Shown here: in pieces, positions 44,235 through 54,480 of the stretch
Layout of the letters: each line of letters opens with the position of its first letter
Position numbering within the stretch: position 1 is the stretch's first letter
Source: Kalmusia sp. IMI 367209
Lineage: Eukaryota; Ascomycota; Dothideomycetes; Pleosporales; Didymosphaeriaceae
Direction: 5' to 3'
Length of the DNA: 64,000 nucleotides
NCBI GenBank assembly: GCA_027946365.1
Contig: JAPEUQ010000002.1
Location: forward strand, 1,674,001 to 1,738,000
Made by a program: the position numbers and the translations under genes
The notes under the pieces: model-generated
Databases searched by the model: none
The model's input: the letters and a program-made list of their open reading frames with translations, nothing else
What the model was told of the DNA's origin: nothing

Positions 44235-45657
44235 CAACTCTGCGCCGAGCGACACCAGCATAGGAACATCTTTGCAGACACGAGACCAGCAGACGCCTTG
44301 AACTGTCCACCAATGCCTGGTCTTCTTGAATGCACTCTTCCTTATTTACTTGGCAAGCTCGGCTACAATTGTCCGACCAAGTCTCACTCAATAGTCTCGA
44401 ACGACCTTCCCGTTCTAGAAGCTTATTGCTTCCCATGTAGCGCTACTTCCCTACAAGTCACCCCTCCGACTAGGATGAACTGCGAAATTCGGCGGCTCTC
44501 TTCGGCTATGCAAAGTACTCCACAGCTATGGTCAAGTGTGGGGCAGTCAAAATGGGCTCATATCGCCAAGAGCCTCCAGCCCTCCGCACAATATACCTTT
44601 AGCGCTTATCATGTGTTCCAATGCTTTCCAGAAGGGCTTGGATACTAGGATATCCTGTCATTTACCGGGCTGTCATTTGCTTGTCCAAGGCTTGTCCTTC
44701 TCCGCTCACGACTACAACCCTGTGAGGGCACCAAGCAGGCGCTTACCTTAGCCTCTAGCGGCGCGTCGATGCTCTATTCGCAGCGTACTGAACGTTCATC
44801 ACACTAAGTTTCTCCCACAGTTTCTAGTCACATTGTAAGAATGCAACAGAATATCGAATCTCCTCCAAGCATCGATCTACCCATCGGAATTATCATCTAG
44901 GCCATCGCAATCACACACACAGAATCGTGCATGAGTTCTGGCTCTCTCGGTCGGGACCGATTCTTGAGTCTGGTAACAATACTTCTTTGCCACCCAATGA
45001 CTGTACTCGCCCAAATCTAATTTGTACGTGGTACGCGACGTAAAGTCACTTTGAACAATGATATGCCAGATCTGTATGCAGGGATCTTGTGGGCGATATG
45101 GAAATCGCGGGGTACGATGTGTGCCGAGAGCGCAGTCGCGCTGCATTTGCAAGGTGTCTCAAGTTGAGTTCATCTATTTGCCCTCATGACAAAGTTTTCC
45201 CAGCCAAACAAGACGCCTGGCTGTACAGATCGAGCAGAGCACTCTGGAAGGATGACCAGCCATTCGATCCAATCTCAAGTTTGAGGTGCAGTCGTTCGGC
45301 AGTGGTGCTCCCCTTACCACCAATGGTCTTTGTATCACGCAGAAATATGGGAAGACTTGGAGTGAAGGTACCCGGAGTTGGGATGAAGAATCTTCCGAGC
45401 AAGCCACTTCTGGATCGGTCTCCGCAAATTTCCATAGACACAGCTGATTCGGTTCGGGTCCCTGCTATAGTGGACACTCATACTTCCGGTATTCATTGCC
45501 ATCTAAGCCTCATCATGGCACGGGGAAAGGAGCACAGACCTATGAGCACATTGTATAGGCGCAGATTGCGGCCCTGCTTCCCGATGACATGGACACCAGA
45601 TGCAGCAAAGTGCCTCTGAGCACCGTAGCATCTCGCCACCGTGCGGGCTGCTGTCGA

Positions 45658-45663
45658 TATAAG
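45658..45663 (+). promoter_or_regulatory. TATA-like box of the GH6 gene
   Basis: TATAAG in gatataagagg, 62-67 bp upstream of the ATG at 45725. Confidence 0.5.
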
Positions 45664-45724
45664 AGGCGATGCCGCCCCAACTCTTGCTTCGACACCTCAC
45701 TGAAGTCGCTTTCACGTTGGCAAC

Positions 45725-47109
45725 ATGAAGGGTCTTTACTCTGCTGTGCTGGCTTCGGCCATCGCTGGCGCTTTCGCTGCCCCTAGCCCTGTCGAGGAGG
45801 GCCCCATCACTGCGCGTGCTGCTCAGGCTGCTTGTGCTACACCCGTCACCCTCAGCGGTAACCCCTTCAGCGCTCGCTCCATCTATGCCAACAAGGAGTA
45901 CTCCAAGGAGGTCATCGCTGCAGCTGCCTCCATGACCGACAGCGCTTTGGCGGCTAAGGCCTCAAAGGTCGCTCAAGTCGGGACCTTCTTGTGGATGTAA
46001 GTTGTGTTGAAAGTATTGACTGTTAATTGGGATATGGCTGACAAGAGGTTCAGTGACACTCGTGCCCGTATTTCGGTCGTTGAGGATAACCTCAAGGACG
46101 TCCCTTGCGACCAGCTCGCTGCTTTCGTCATCTACGACCTCCCCGGCCGTGATTGCGCCGCCAAGGCCTCCAACGGTGAACTCGCTGCTGGCGACATCTC
46201 CACCTACAAGACCGAATACATTGACCGTAAGTGCATTGTTGCGTAGTGTTAGAATTTGACTACATACTGACCCAACAAAGCGATCGTGGCCATCTTCAAG
46301 AAATACCCCAACACCGCCATCGCCCTCGTCATCGAGCCCGATTCCCTGCCCAACCTCGTCACCAACGCCGACAAGCAGGCCTGCAAGGACTCTGCCTCCG
46401 GCTACCGTGAGGGTGTCGCCTATGCGCTCAAGCAGCTTAACCTGCCCAACATTGCCATGTACATCGACGCTGGCCACGGTGGCTGGCTCGGCTGGAACGA
46501 CAATCTCAGTAAGTCCCCACAAGAACGCAGTTCCTCTCTCCATCATCTCCCCACCTCTCAATCCCAGAGCATGATCCTAACAATGCCTCAGAGCCCGGAG
46601 CCAAGGAACTCGCCACCGTTTACAAGAACGCCGGCTCTCCCAAGCAAGTCCGCGGCATCAGCACCAACGTCGCCGGCTGGAACGCCTGGGACTTGTCCCC
46701 AGGAGAGTTCTCCAAGGCCACCGACGCCCAATGGAACAAGTGCCAGAACGAGAAGATCTACATTGAGACCTTCGGTCCTCTTCTCAAGGACGCAGGCATG
46801 CCCGGCCAAGCCATCGTCGATACCGGCCGCAACGCCGTCACTGGCCTCCGCAAGGAGTGGGGTGACTGGTGCAACGTCAAGGGCGCCGGCTTCGGTGTGC
46901 GCCCGACCGCTACCACGGGCTCCTCCTACGCGGATGCCTTCGTGTGGGTCAAGCCCGGCGGCGAGTCAGACGGTACGTCAGATACCTCTGCGACGAGGTA
47001 CGACAGCTTCTGCGGCAAGGACGACGCGTTCAAGCCCGCGCCTGAGGCTGGTACCTGGAACCAGGCCTACTTCGAGGACCTGCTCAAGAATGCCAAACCC
47101 TCTTTCTAA
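45725..47109 (+). CDS. Cellobiohydrolase, glycoside hydrolase family 6
   Basis: Secreted inverting cellulase that releases cellobiose from the non-reducing end of cellulose. Exons 45725-45996, 46054-46226, 46281-46508 and 46592-47109, with GT-AG introns of 57, 54 and 83 bp, give 396 residues. A signal peptide (about 1-19, ending AFAAP) and a short propeptide precede the catalytic domain. The general acid loop YDLPGRDCAAKASNGEL has Asp near 124. LVIEPDSLPNLVTN has Asp near 169, matching the proton donor of CBH2. MYIDAGHGGWLGW, NVAGWNAW and the C-terminal GRNAVTGLRKEWGDWCNV, FVWVKPGGESDGTSD and RYDSFCG blocks are all present. There is no CBM1 or linker, so it is a single-domain GH6, as found in many plant-associated fungi. 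Confidence 0.96.
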
Positions 47110-47483
47110 GCGGGAGACATTTGTAAAGAGGGGGCTTGGTGTATATAGCAAGTTGGTTGTAGGAAAATTCAAAGCTGTGATGGGTGAGAGCATGAAGCTA
47201 TCGCTATATTGTGTTTCTTCTTGTCTATAGCTTTACAATAAGACCTCTCTTTCACCATTGTTCGCTTACTGTGCGCTTCGTTGAGCTTCTGAGCTTGATT
47301 GGTGACTGTGCGTGACGTCGCTTTAAATTTCAGGTACTCGAGTACTCTCAGCCTCTCAGTATGCTTTCGAAAGCGTGCTAGAACCCCACGGGGTATGTAC
47401 ATTCCGCGTACGGCATGATCCAGTGCTTCTTCTGTAGCATGCTTGCAATCAAGGCCGGATGCTCAGCAGTCAGAATTGCGACT
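47110..47483. other. Convergent 3' intergenic region
   Basis: 374 bp between the GH6 and faf1 3' ends, holding presumably both 3' UTRs. No gene signal. Confidence 0.5.
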
Positions 47484-48425
47484 TCAGAGGGAGCCTATCT
47501 CAGCCCCTCCTATATCCTCACTGCCACCCTGCTTCATCACCGCCGCCCTTTCTTCCCCTCCCCTTCCCCTATCCTCGCTCTTGCTCGTCAACCCCGCCAA
47601 ATCCCTCTTACTCAACGTCAGAGTCCCGCCCTTGAACTTGCCCACGCTCGGCGCGCCGACGCCGCGCTCCCGCCGCCCGACGGCCTTAGTCTCCCTCTTC
47701 TCGCGCTCCAGCACGATGCCGTTCTCCTTGGCTTCGGCGCGGCGCTTCGCGTCACCGCGCTTCTGCTTGGCGACGATCCCCTTGCGGTGCGCCATGGGCA
47801 TGCTTTTCTGGCTGAAGATGGACGATTTGGCACCCAGCGACTGGATGTGCAAGTCCGTCAGCTTGTGGCGCGTGGACGTGGAGGCGGAGGCGCGCGTTGC
47901 GCCTGTGCGGGTGGAGTATGTGGGTTGGTGGGCGGAGAGGAGGGTGGATTCGCGGAGGAGCTTTTGCAGCTCGAGATCGTTCTTTAGGTGTGCGGTTTCG
48001 AGGGGGTCGTCTTTTTCTGGTTTGGGTAGGGGAGCGGGTTTCGAGGTGGTGGAGGTGGAGCGCGAGGGCGGTTTGGCGGACATGAAGGCGCGGAGGTCGG
48101 CTTTGGAGACTTTCTCGTGGTTGTGTTGTGTTGAGGCGTAGTCGATTATTTGTACCCTGTGGGCGTTCTCGTCTTCGTCTGAGCTTATGCCGGACCAGTC
48201 TGACTCTTCTTCTGGGATGTCTTCTGGTTCGGGAAGCTTTTGCTTTTTGGGCTGGACGGGCTCGACTTCCAAAGGCGCGAATTTGGCTTCGAAGGCTTTG
48301 CGGAAAAGGGCTTGCATGTCTTCAGCATCTGAGCTCTGGGAGGTGGATGACGGTGAGGAAGCGCGAGAGGATTGTTCGAGCTCTTCGCGCGTTATGCGCT
48401 TTCTTTTGCCGAGAGTAGGCGCCAT
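47484..48425 (-). CDS. faf1: Ribosome-biogenesis protein Faf1-like
   Basis: Nucleolar factor needed for early 18S pre-rRNA processing and 40S assembly in yeast. Single exon, 313 residues, close to the yeast size. It starts MAPTLGKRKRITREEL, with Ser-rich and acidic stretches (EEESDWSGISSDED) and then the conserved LRAFMSAKPP. The C-terminal half has LKNDLELQKLLRES, the family's IQSLGAKSSIFSQKSMPM, a basic KQKRGDAKRRAEAKENGIVLE helix and GKFKGGTLTLSKRDL. The last block is the DUF4602/Faf1 hallmark. The end of the protein is low-complexity. The gene diverges from his6 with only 239 bp between start codons, which contain a tRNA-like 5' fragment. Confidence 0.85.
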   Translation of the reverse strand: MAPTLGKRKRITREELEQSSRASSPSSTSQSSDAEDMQALFRKAFEAKFAPLEVEPVQPKKQKLPEPEDIPEEESDWSGISSDEDENAHRVQIIDYASTQHNHEKVSKADLRAFMSAKPPSRSTSTTSKPAPLPKPEKDDPLETAHLKNDLELQKLLRESTLLSAHQPTYSTRTGATRASASTSTRHKLTDLHIQSLGAKSSIFSQKSMPMAHRKGIVAKQKRGDAKRRAEAKENGIVLEREKRETKAVGRRERGVGAPSVGKFKGGTLTLSKRDLAGLTSKSEDRGRGGEERAAVMKQGGSEDIGGAEIGSL

Positions 48426-48492
48426 TTTACCACTTAGGAGAGTGGCGGTTGTGGTCAGATGTGGTGGTGTTGCACTCGGGCTTGTGGTATTA

Positions 48493-48530
48493 GCATCGGT
48501 GGTTCAATGCGAAAATTAAGCCGTTGCCCA
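48493..48530 (+). other. tRNA-Gly 5'-half-like sequence
   Basis: About 32 of 37 aligned bases match the 5' half of the tRNA-Gly at 21024, from the acceptor strand through the D arm (gaaaatt) to the anticodon loop ccgttgcc-ca. Similarity ends at the intron insertion point. No 3' half or B box follows, so it is not a functional tRNA gene. Confidence 0.65.
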
Positions 48531-48664
48531 TATTGCACTGCAAATCTTTAGCGCAAACGAGGAGCCAGCTGCCCTGGCGCCAAGACATCGCCAAACCCTG
48601 TCTACCCCTCCCCCGCCATCCTTCTCAGGCGCGTCAACACCTTTTTCTTAAAACATTGGACACA

Positions 48665-49623
48665 ATGACGCGTTTTCGCCCGTGCATAGATTTACATAAT
48701 GGCGACGTTAAACAAATCGTTGGCGGTACACTGGGTACGTCGGAAGCGGAACTGAAGACGAATTTTACCTCGACGAAGCCTTCGGCGCACTATGCAGAGC
48801 TGTACCATCAGTATCATTTGAGCGGCGCGCATATCATTATGCTGGGTCCAGGGAACGACAAAGCTGCTAAAGACGCGTTGGAAGCGTGGAGGGGCCTTGA
48901 GACGGCTGCTCAAGCAGCAGACGCTAAGGATAGATGGAAGGGCGAGATACAGGTTGGTGGTGGTATCAAGGTGAGCAATGCGCGCGAGTGGACCGAGTAC
49001 GGGGCCGACAAAGTGAGTAACTCTATGGACATGGCATGGATCTCTCTAAAGAATTGACGTCGCTAATTGAAGGTACAGTAGGTAATCATCACATCCGCCC
49101 TCTTCCCAGACAACAAATTCTCCATGGAGCGATTACAAGCCATCCTCCATGCTCTCGACAACGACAAGAACAAACTCGTTATCGATCTTTCTTGTCGGCG
49201 CAAAGGCGACAAGTGGTACGTCGCTACAAATAAGTGGCAAGTCATCACCGATTTTGAACTCACTCAAGGTCTGCCTCCGCCCTTTCTTGGACTCAAAATT
49301 TCTCTAATAGTGTGAAAGAATCGATATTCCTCCTCGAACCATACTGCTCCGAGTTTCTCATCCACGCCGCCGATGTTGAAGGCCTTCAGCGCGGCATCGA
49401 TCACGAGCTTGTTAGCAAGCTTGCTGAATGGTGCAGCATACCTGTGACTTATGCGGGGGGTGGGCGGTCACTTGAAGATCTAGAGCTGGTGAAGAAGCTT
49501 AGTAAGGGGAAGGTGGATCTTACAATCGGTAGTGCATTGGATATTTTTGGGGGTTCGGGCGTGAAGTTTGAGGAGTGTGTAAGGTGGAACGAGGAACAGG
49601 AGAAGGAGGAGGCTGCAGAATGA
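48665..49623 (+). CDS. his6: ProFAR isomerase, histidine biosynthesis (HisA/His6)
   Basis: Phosphoribosylformimino-AICAR-ribotide isomerase (EC 5.3.1.16), fourth step of histidine synthesis, a cytosolic TIM barrel. Exons 48665-49012, 49082-49268 and 49319-49623 give 279 residues. The introns are 69 and 50 bp. The second uses the acceptor after gtgaaag, since the nearer taatag would break the frame. Landmarks are [19 protein letters not shown] at the start with the catalytic Asp, [36 protein letters not shown] with the second catalytic Asp, [15 protein letters not shown], and the phosphate-binding [10 protein letters not shown]. The C-terminal [10 protein letters not shown] is typical of fungal His6. 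Confidence 0.95.
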
Positions 49624-50054
49624 TGTCGCTTTGAGTTTCACAACATCTGTATGATAGCCTAAGAGGCTTGATAAAGCACATTACAATATTGTTTCACCAA
49701 GTATTGCTTCGGACGTGCTCAGCTTTGCCTGTGTTGCTCATTCTTTGCACGAATGCGGACATTTTCGATCTGGCAATCTAGACTCTAGACCTTATCGGAG
49801 GCAGTAGTTGCATGTCATCGGCTCGTCCACGACCTGTAGAAATGAGCGGAGGAGATAGCGTTCCATGAGTGACCTTCGCCCCGCAGATAGTTGCGGGGTC
49901 CCGAAAGTCGCATCGACAATCATAAATTCGAAGAAATGAGCACGAATGCTGAATCGTAGGAGATTTATTTCCTATTCACGCACATTTCGGAATACTTTCA
50001 CATTTTGACTACACACATCGTTACACAAGATTACCAATAACCTCCGTTCCCAAA
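49624..50054. other. Intergenic spacer with a short hairpin
   Basis: 431 bp between his6 and the RBR gene. A perfect 7-bp stem with a 6-base loop lies at 49879-49898 (ccccgca ... tgcgggg). There is no T-run after it and no gene. Otherwise nothing was seen. Confidence 0.5.
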
Positions 50055-51433
50055 ATGAGCTTAGCGACTATTAACTATCCGACCCGTCCCGATCTATTTG
50101 ATGATGAGATCGTGGCTTGGAGGCTCGCCCTTGAAGACGTCGATGGACTGGCATTGGACTTCTATGTGGAAGAGGTAGGGGCGCATCTAGCGTTTATCAA
50201 TGACGTCAAATTAGCCCATCGTATCGCCAATGCTGTTGAGACTGATGCTTTTGCCATTGCGGAGGCTGCGAGCGAGGAAGTGCAGGCCCGAGAGGATCAT
50301 GAAGCTGCTGTCCATATCAGCATTCGGGATCCAGAGATTGAAAGCCTGCCCGAGTCCGCACCTGCGTCGATCATTCAGTCCGATCAATCAGAACAGGAAG
50401 TTATAAGGCATTTTGCAGCCATGAATTTTGATGACGGAGAAACATACTCAAATGATGAATCGGAAGCAGGACCATCCGTTCCTTATGCCCTACGTCAAGC
50501 GAGAGCTCTTGACGAGCTTTCTCAGAAAAGGCACGAATGTGTCGCCTGCGGAGATCGATTCCGCAAAACCTCAACTACCAAGTTGAACTGTGGCGATCAA
50601 TATTGCAATGGCTGTCTCAAACGCGTCATCATGGCCCCAGTCACCCAAAGCAATTTGAATCTCCTTCCGCCTAGATGCCATCAGCAACCCATTCCAGACT
50701 CGGTTCTGACAGCTATTCTGAGTGTCGAAGAATTAGAGCGGCTTCGTAGTGCCGAAGTTGAGAAGGTCACCCCAGAGAAGACTTACTGCGCAGCCGTAGA
50801 CTGTGGCAGGTTCATCGACCCAAACTTGATCAACGACACAAAGGCAACTTGCCCACTATGTGGAGCAGAAACCTGTGCTCGATGCAAAGCCTTATTTCAC
50901 GAGAGCGAATGCACACCGGACCAGGAGCTTCAGACGACTCTTCAACTTGGCGGAGAGAAAGATTGGCAGCAGTGTTACTCATGTCACAGGGTGGTCGAGA
51001 AGATGGGCTTTGGATGTAACCATATCACGTTAGTATCACCCAAAATACTTCGTGCATTTCATAACATACCACTAGGTGCAATTGCGGAACGGAGTTTTGT
51101 TATGTGTGCGGTGCCCAGTGGGAGCCACGCAAGTGCACTTGCGAACTATTCAGTGCCAACGATCTCAATTTGCAAGCCGAGGAAATGGTTCATCGAGAGG
51201 CACCTGCAGGTCTACGACCGGAAGAGCATGGCCAGCGCATACGTTATTGGCAAAACAGACTTCTGAATGAGGAAGATTGTGAGCATCCTGGTCGTTTTCG
51301 CCGTGTGATGGATTACCGTCCAAGACGAGGCTTCCGGTGTGAACTCTGTGATGAACGGAAGTGGAAGTATATTCTCCAGTGTCGTCACTGCAATTTGAAT
51401 GTTTGTGAGGACTGTCGGCGTAACAGGATTTGA
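50055..51433 (+). CDS. RBR-type (RING-IBR-RING) E3 ubiquitin ligase
   Basis: E3 ligase expected to take ubiquitin from E2 onto a RING2 cysteine before transfer to substrate. Exons 50055-51028 and 51076-51433 with a 47-bp intron (gttagt donor) give 443 residues. The N-terminal 150 residues are acidic and variable. RING1 begins CVACGDRFRKT and continues CGDQYCNGCL. The IBR part has YCAAVDCGRFIDP, CPLCGAETCARCKALFHESEC. RING2 has CYSCHRVVEKMGFGCNHIT joined by the intron to CNCGTEFCYVCG, and the Cys in GFGCNHIT aligns with the catalytic residue. After it, a basic tail carries another C-x2-C cluster (CELCDERKW, CRHCNLNVCEDCR), an unusual C-terminal addition. The targets are unknown. Confidence 0.88.
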
Positions 51434-51617
51434 TAAGCATCATCGTTGGTCGGTGTTTCAGTTCATTGATTTTCTTGAGTCGTTGCTTTGTCTTGTGAAC
51501 GTTTTCAGTACTACGCATAGATTCTTTTGTCCCAGTAGCTGCATAGTCACTCTCTGACATCGGACTAAATCCATCACAGTTGACGTTGATGTTCCATGAA
51601 AGCTGCGGCTTAGGAAA

Positions 51618-52010
51618 ATGGCACTGGTTTGCGGCTGGTCCCATCATTATTGCACAGTACACACTTGCGGGCAAAGCCGAACGCCTCTTCTACCAACTCG
51701 GGTCATATATGTAGGCGATGAATCTCGCGATCCTTATCTCCATGAGACAAACAATGAACAAGGCCATTATACTGCCTTGAGTCACTGTTGGGGCAAAGAA
51801 AAAGACATCCTCCCGACGACTACGCAAGCGAAACTTGAAGACCACAAACGATCAATTCCTTTTGCGAGACTCCCTCAGACTTTCTCCGATGTCATTCGTC
51901 TGACTCGATCTCTAGACGTAGAGTACCTATGCATCGATTCGTTATGTATTATTCAAGACGAAGCAGAGGACTGGGTCGGAGAATCCGGCCGTATGAGTGA
52001 AGAAGCGTAG
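51618..52010 (+). pseudogene. Truncated HET-domain gene
   Basis: Fragment of a heterokaryon-incompatibility (HET) domain, the fungal allorecognition module. Around residues 25-125 it reads LPTRVIYVGDES, then the signature HYTALSHCWG, TTTQAKLEDHKRSIPFARLPQTF and YLCIDSLCIIQDEAEDWVGE, all in one frame. After GRMSE the frame goes EA and stops, exactly where intact proteins continue into the rest of the HET block. No continuation is found in the next 400 bp in any frame, and a normal HET protein is several hundred residues longer. The 25 residues before LPTR are not typical either, so both ends are lost. The core has no stop and the break looks like a deletion or rearrangement. Confidence 0.75.
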
Positions 52011-53314
52011 TGCTCAAGGAAACAGTGCGAGGTAGCGCACACTACAGGCGTGTGGGTCATATACGACTCTATTCTAGCAGGGGGACTGGCAGTTGTGAAT
52101 GCAAGAGACGTTTAAGCTGTCGACAAAGACGGTCACTATATTCCGAACTCCTCGCCGTCCTTTCCATATGACATAATCCCTACTATTGATGTTGTGTCAA
52201 TATCTCCCGCGCAGTGAAGTACCCGAACTAGGGCAGTCAAGTCGGCCACCAGCCATACTCTGATCACTAGGCCGCGCGCAAAGACACATCCAACCACATA
52301 GCTCGATGCAACAACAGACCTACTATGAGGATGACGGGTCTGGCTATCAAAAGGTTTCTCGAATCGCCTTTCATGATTCACTAATAACCAGCCGAGGGAT
52401 AAGTCGCTTGAAAGACTCACAAGGCCGCAATCAGTCCCAACTCCGTCAAACTTTGGCACACCCACGCACGACTACATCCCACGACGCAGAAGCATTCTCC
52501 ACTTCCCCTCGGAAGCACCGCACGAACAAGAACTCCGCATCTAACCCAACCCCGCCAGCAGCCAAGCATCCAGCACCCGAGTACATAAACACGCGCTCTT
52601 CCCAGTGACATTCCACAGCAATCCAGTCCGTCGCCACCGTACTCTCCTCTCAATTCTACTCCGCGCCAAAGTCCTACCTTACTTACCTTCCCCAAAAAAA
52701 ACCCCCCGTCCACCATCGCAATCCGGGCGGACTTCACCACGCTCGCTTCCCTCGCAAATCGCCTCCCCACCGCCTTTAGAACGGACCACCCGTTCCGATG
52801 CCCGTTACGGGGCGTCTTCCTTTGCCATGCACGGGTTCACGTCCGGACCAAGCCCTTTTGCAGAGCCGCCGCCTGCCCGCCCGCCCGCACGCCCGCCTGC
52901 CAGCTCAACACCACGCCCCGTACCTGCTTACGCATGCCATGCCCATGCGCGTCCGTTGCGATACGTTGCGTGCCTTGCATACCCATCCATGTAGAAGCCC
53001 CTCCTCGGGCCTGTGAAACACCTGCCTCATGTTGCTCCTCCTCCCTCCCTCCAGCCTTAACCTACCACCTACCCTTTGTGCTCCTGCCGCATGCATGTGG
53101 AATCCTAGATCGCGCTTTGCCGACATGCATGTACGCACGTTGTTACCAAAGCAGCGAAATCTAGCCTGCGTGCACCGCCGATTTTCCTAGGCCCATCACA
53201 TCGTCTCTACACTCGCTGCGGAAAATGCGCAACGTAGAGCTTAGCCATGTCCGCTTCAACGCCCGCTCACGCACACGCACACGCCGCCCCACAAGCGCAC
53301 TGCACAGCAACGTA

Positions 53315-53333
53315 CTAGCTAGCTAGCTAGCTA
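53315..53333. repeat. (CTAG)n tetranucleotide repeat
   Basis: Nearly five units of CTAG, self-complementary, followed by an AT-rich patch. Confidence 0.85.
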
Positions 53334-53540
53334 AATAAAAAACCTCCGCTTACCACAGCACTCACTCTCTATGCCCAAGGCCCGCACCAGCGCCAACGCC
53401 AACGCCAACGCATGTCAGAAAAAGCAGATCCCCCCCAAGGGATTTGGCAAATCTCGGAGTTCGCTTCGCTAGCAAGGTTGACGGGATTGCAAGCGCGCAA
53501 GGCTTAGTTCGAGTCTTTGACGCCTGGCTGGGGGCGGCGG

Positions 53541-53560
53541 GATGGATGGATGGATGGATG
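53541..53560. repeat. (GATG)5 tetranucleotide repeat
   Basis: Five perfect GATG units. Confidence 0.9.
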
Positions 53561-54155
53561 CGAGCGAGAACGAGATGAGAAGCGCTTATTTTGTTTTTTT
53601 GCGCCTGAGAAAGAAGGGCGAGGCTTGCATGTATCCTATCCCCCATCTACGTTTGATGGGAGGAGGTTGGATCTAGCCGTAGGATCAGCGCAGGGCGAGG
53701 TGATTGGTTGGTTTCAGGTGGTGCAGGTGTGCTAGCGCCCATCTCGGAGGCGCCTGGAGAGAGCTAAGAATGGGCATCGAGGAATGGCTGGCGGTCAAGC
53801 AAAGCGGGAGACTAGGTGGTTGAAACAGCACACGTAGACGAGAGAAAGACGACAGCAGGATAACGTTTTGCAGTGCGTTTATTTTCGCTATGATACAATT
53901 GCAAGCCCTGGATTCATGGCGCTTCAACTTCTCCTATCCACAGATATCCCCAACACCCCTCCCGCTCGCATTTGCAGACCTCGCAGCGAGTGATGTTCTT
54001 TTAGCGTTCCCCGTCCCGTGCAATGCAACAATGCAACACACCAGCAATGTCCCCATCCCGACACCCTGTATGACTTTTGTATGCAAGGCTCGTGCGCTCA
54101 AGAGCGCATCCATCGACGCCCCAAGCGGCGAACGGAGAGACGGCTGTATAGCTCA

Positions 54156-54199
54156 AACAAAGAAAAAGAGGAAAAAAAAAAGAAAAAGGAAAAAGACGT
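54156..54199. repeat. A/G-rich low-complexity tract
   Basis: Runs of A interrupted by single G residues just downstream of ste12. It reads as poly-Lys in one frame and poly-Phe/Ser in the other, so the ORFs here are artefacts. Confidence 0.8.
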
Positions 54200-54480
54200 A
54201 AATGAAAAAGAAGAAAGGGTACTCATGGTCGTCATAAGATCCAAAGAACCCCGAGTTTGTTTCCCCCATGTTGACACCAACCGTCCCCAAGCGTTGAAGA
54301 TAAGCAAGAAAAGAAAATGCATGCAATGCGACACGGCAGCTGATGCAGGAGAATAAAACAGGAGTCTAAAAGAGAATTAAACAGGCTAAACACAGAAGCA
54401 AACAAACAAACAAACAACGGCCGCGTGGTATTGCTTCGCCGCGTGGTGCAGATTTGGCACAGAACTTCAAAAGGAAATGA

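Larger units (their letters stand above)
43200..45724. other. Gene-free spacer, 2.5 kb
   Basis: Several ORFs of 100-180 codons on both strands (for example 43972-44436, 44211-44648, 45089-45619) have no domain, no splice context and overlap each other. A (GT)10 microsatellite is at 44215-44234. The last 150 bp are the GH6 promoter. Confidence 0.55.
52011..54480. other. Gene-free, simple-repeat-rich spacer
   Basis: About 2.5 kb. Pyrimidine-rich and CCCGCC-rich stretches (52600-52920), a (CTAG)n run at 53315-53333, (GATG)5 at 53541-53560 and an A/G-rich tract at 54156-54199. Many ORFs are low-complexity readings of these repeats. The right end is the ste12 3' UTR. Confidence 0.55.

Noticed and set aside
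43972..45619. ORFs of 100-180 codons between nhx1 and GH6
   Set aside because: Present on both strands, partly driven by the GT microsatellite. No recognisable protein.
49301..49318. Alternative acceptor taatag for his6 intron 2
   Set aside because: It gives a stop immediately. The acceptor after gtgaaag keeps the ELTQ-ESIF junction.
49879..49898. GC hairpin after his6 as a terminator
   Set aside because: There is no T-run and it lies in a Pol II context. A 7-bp stem is expected by chance.
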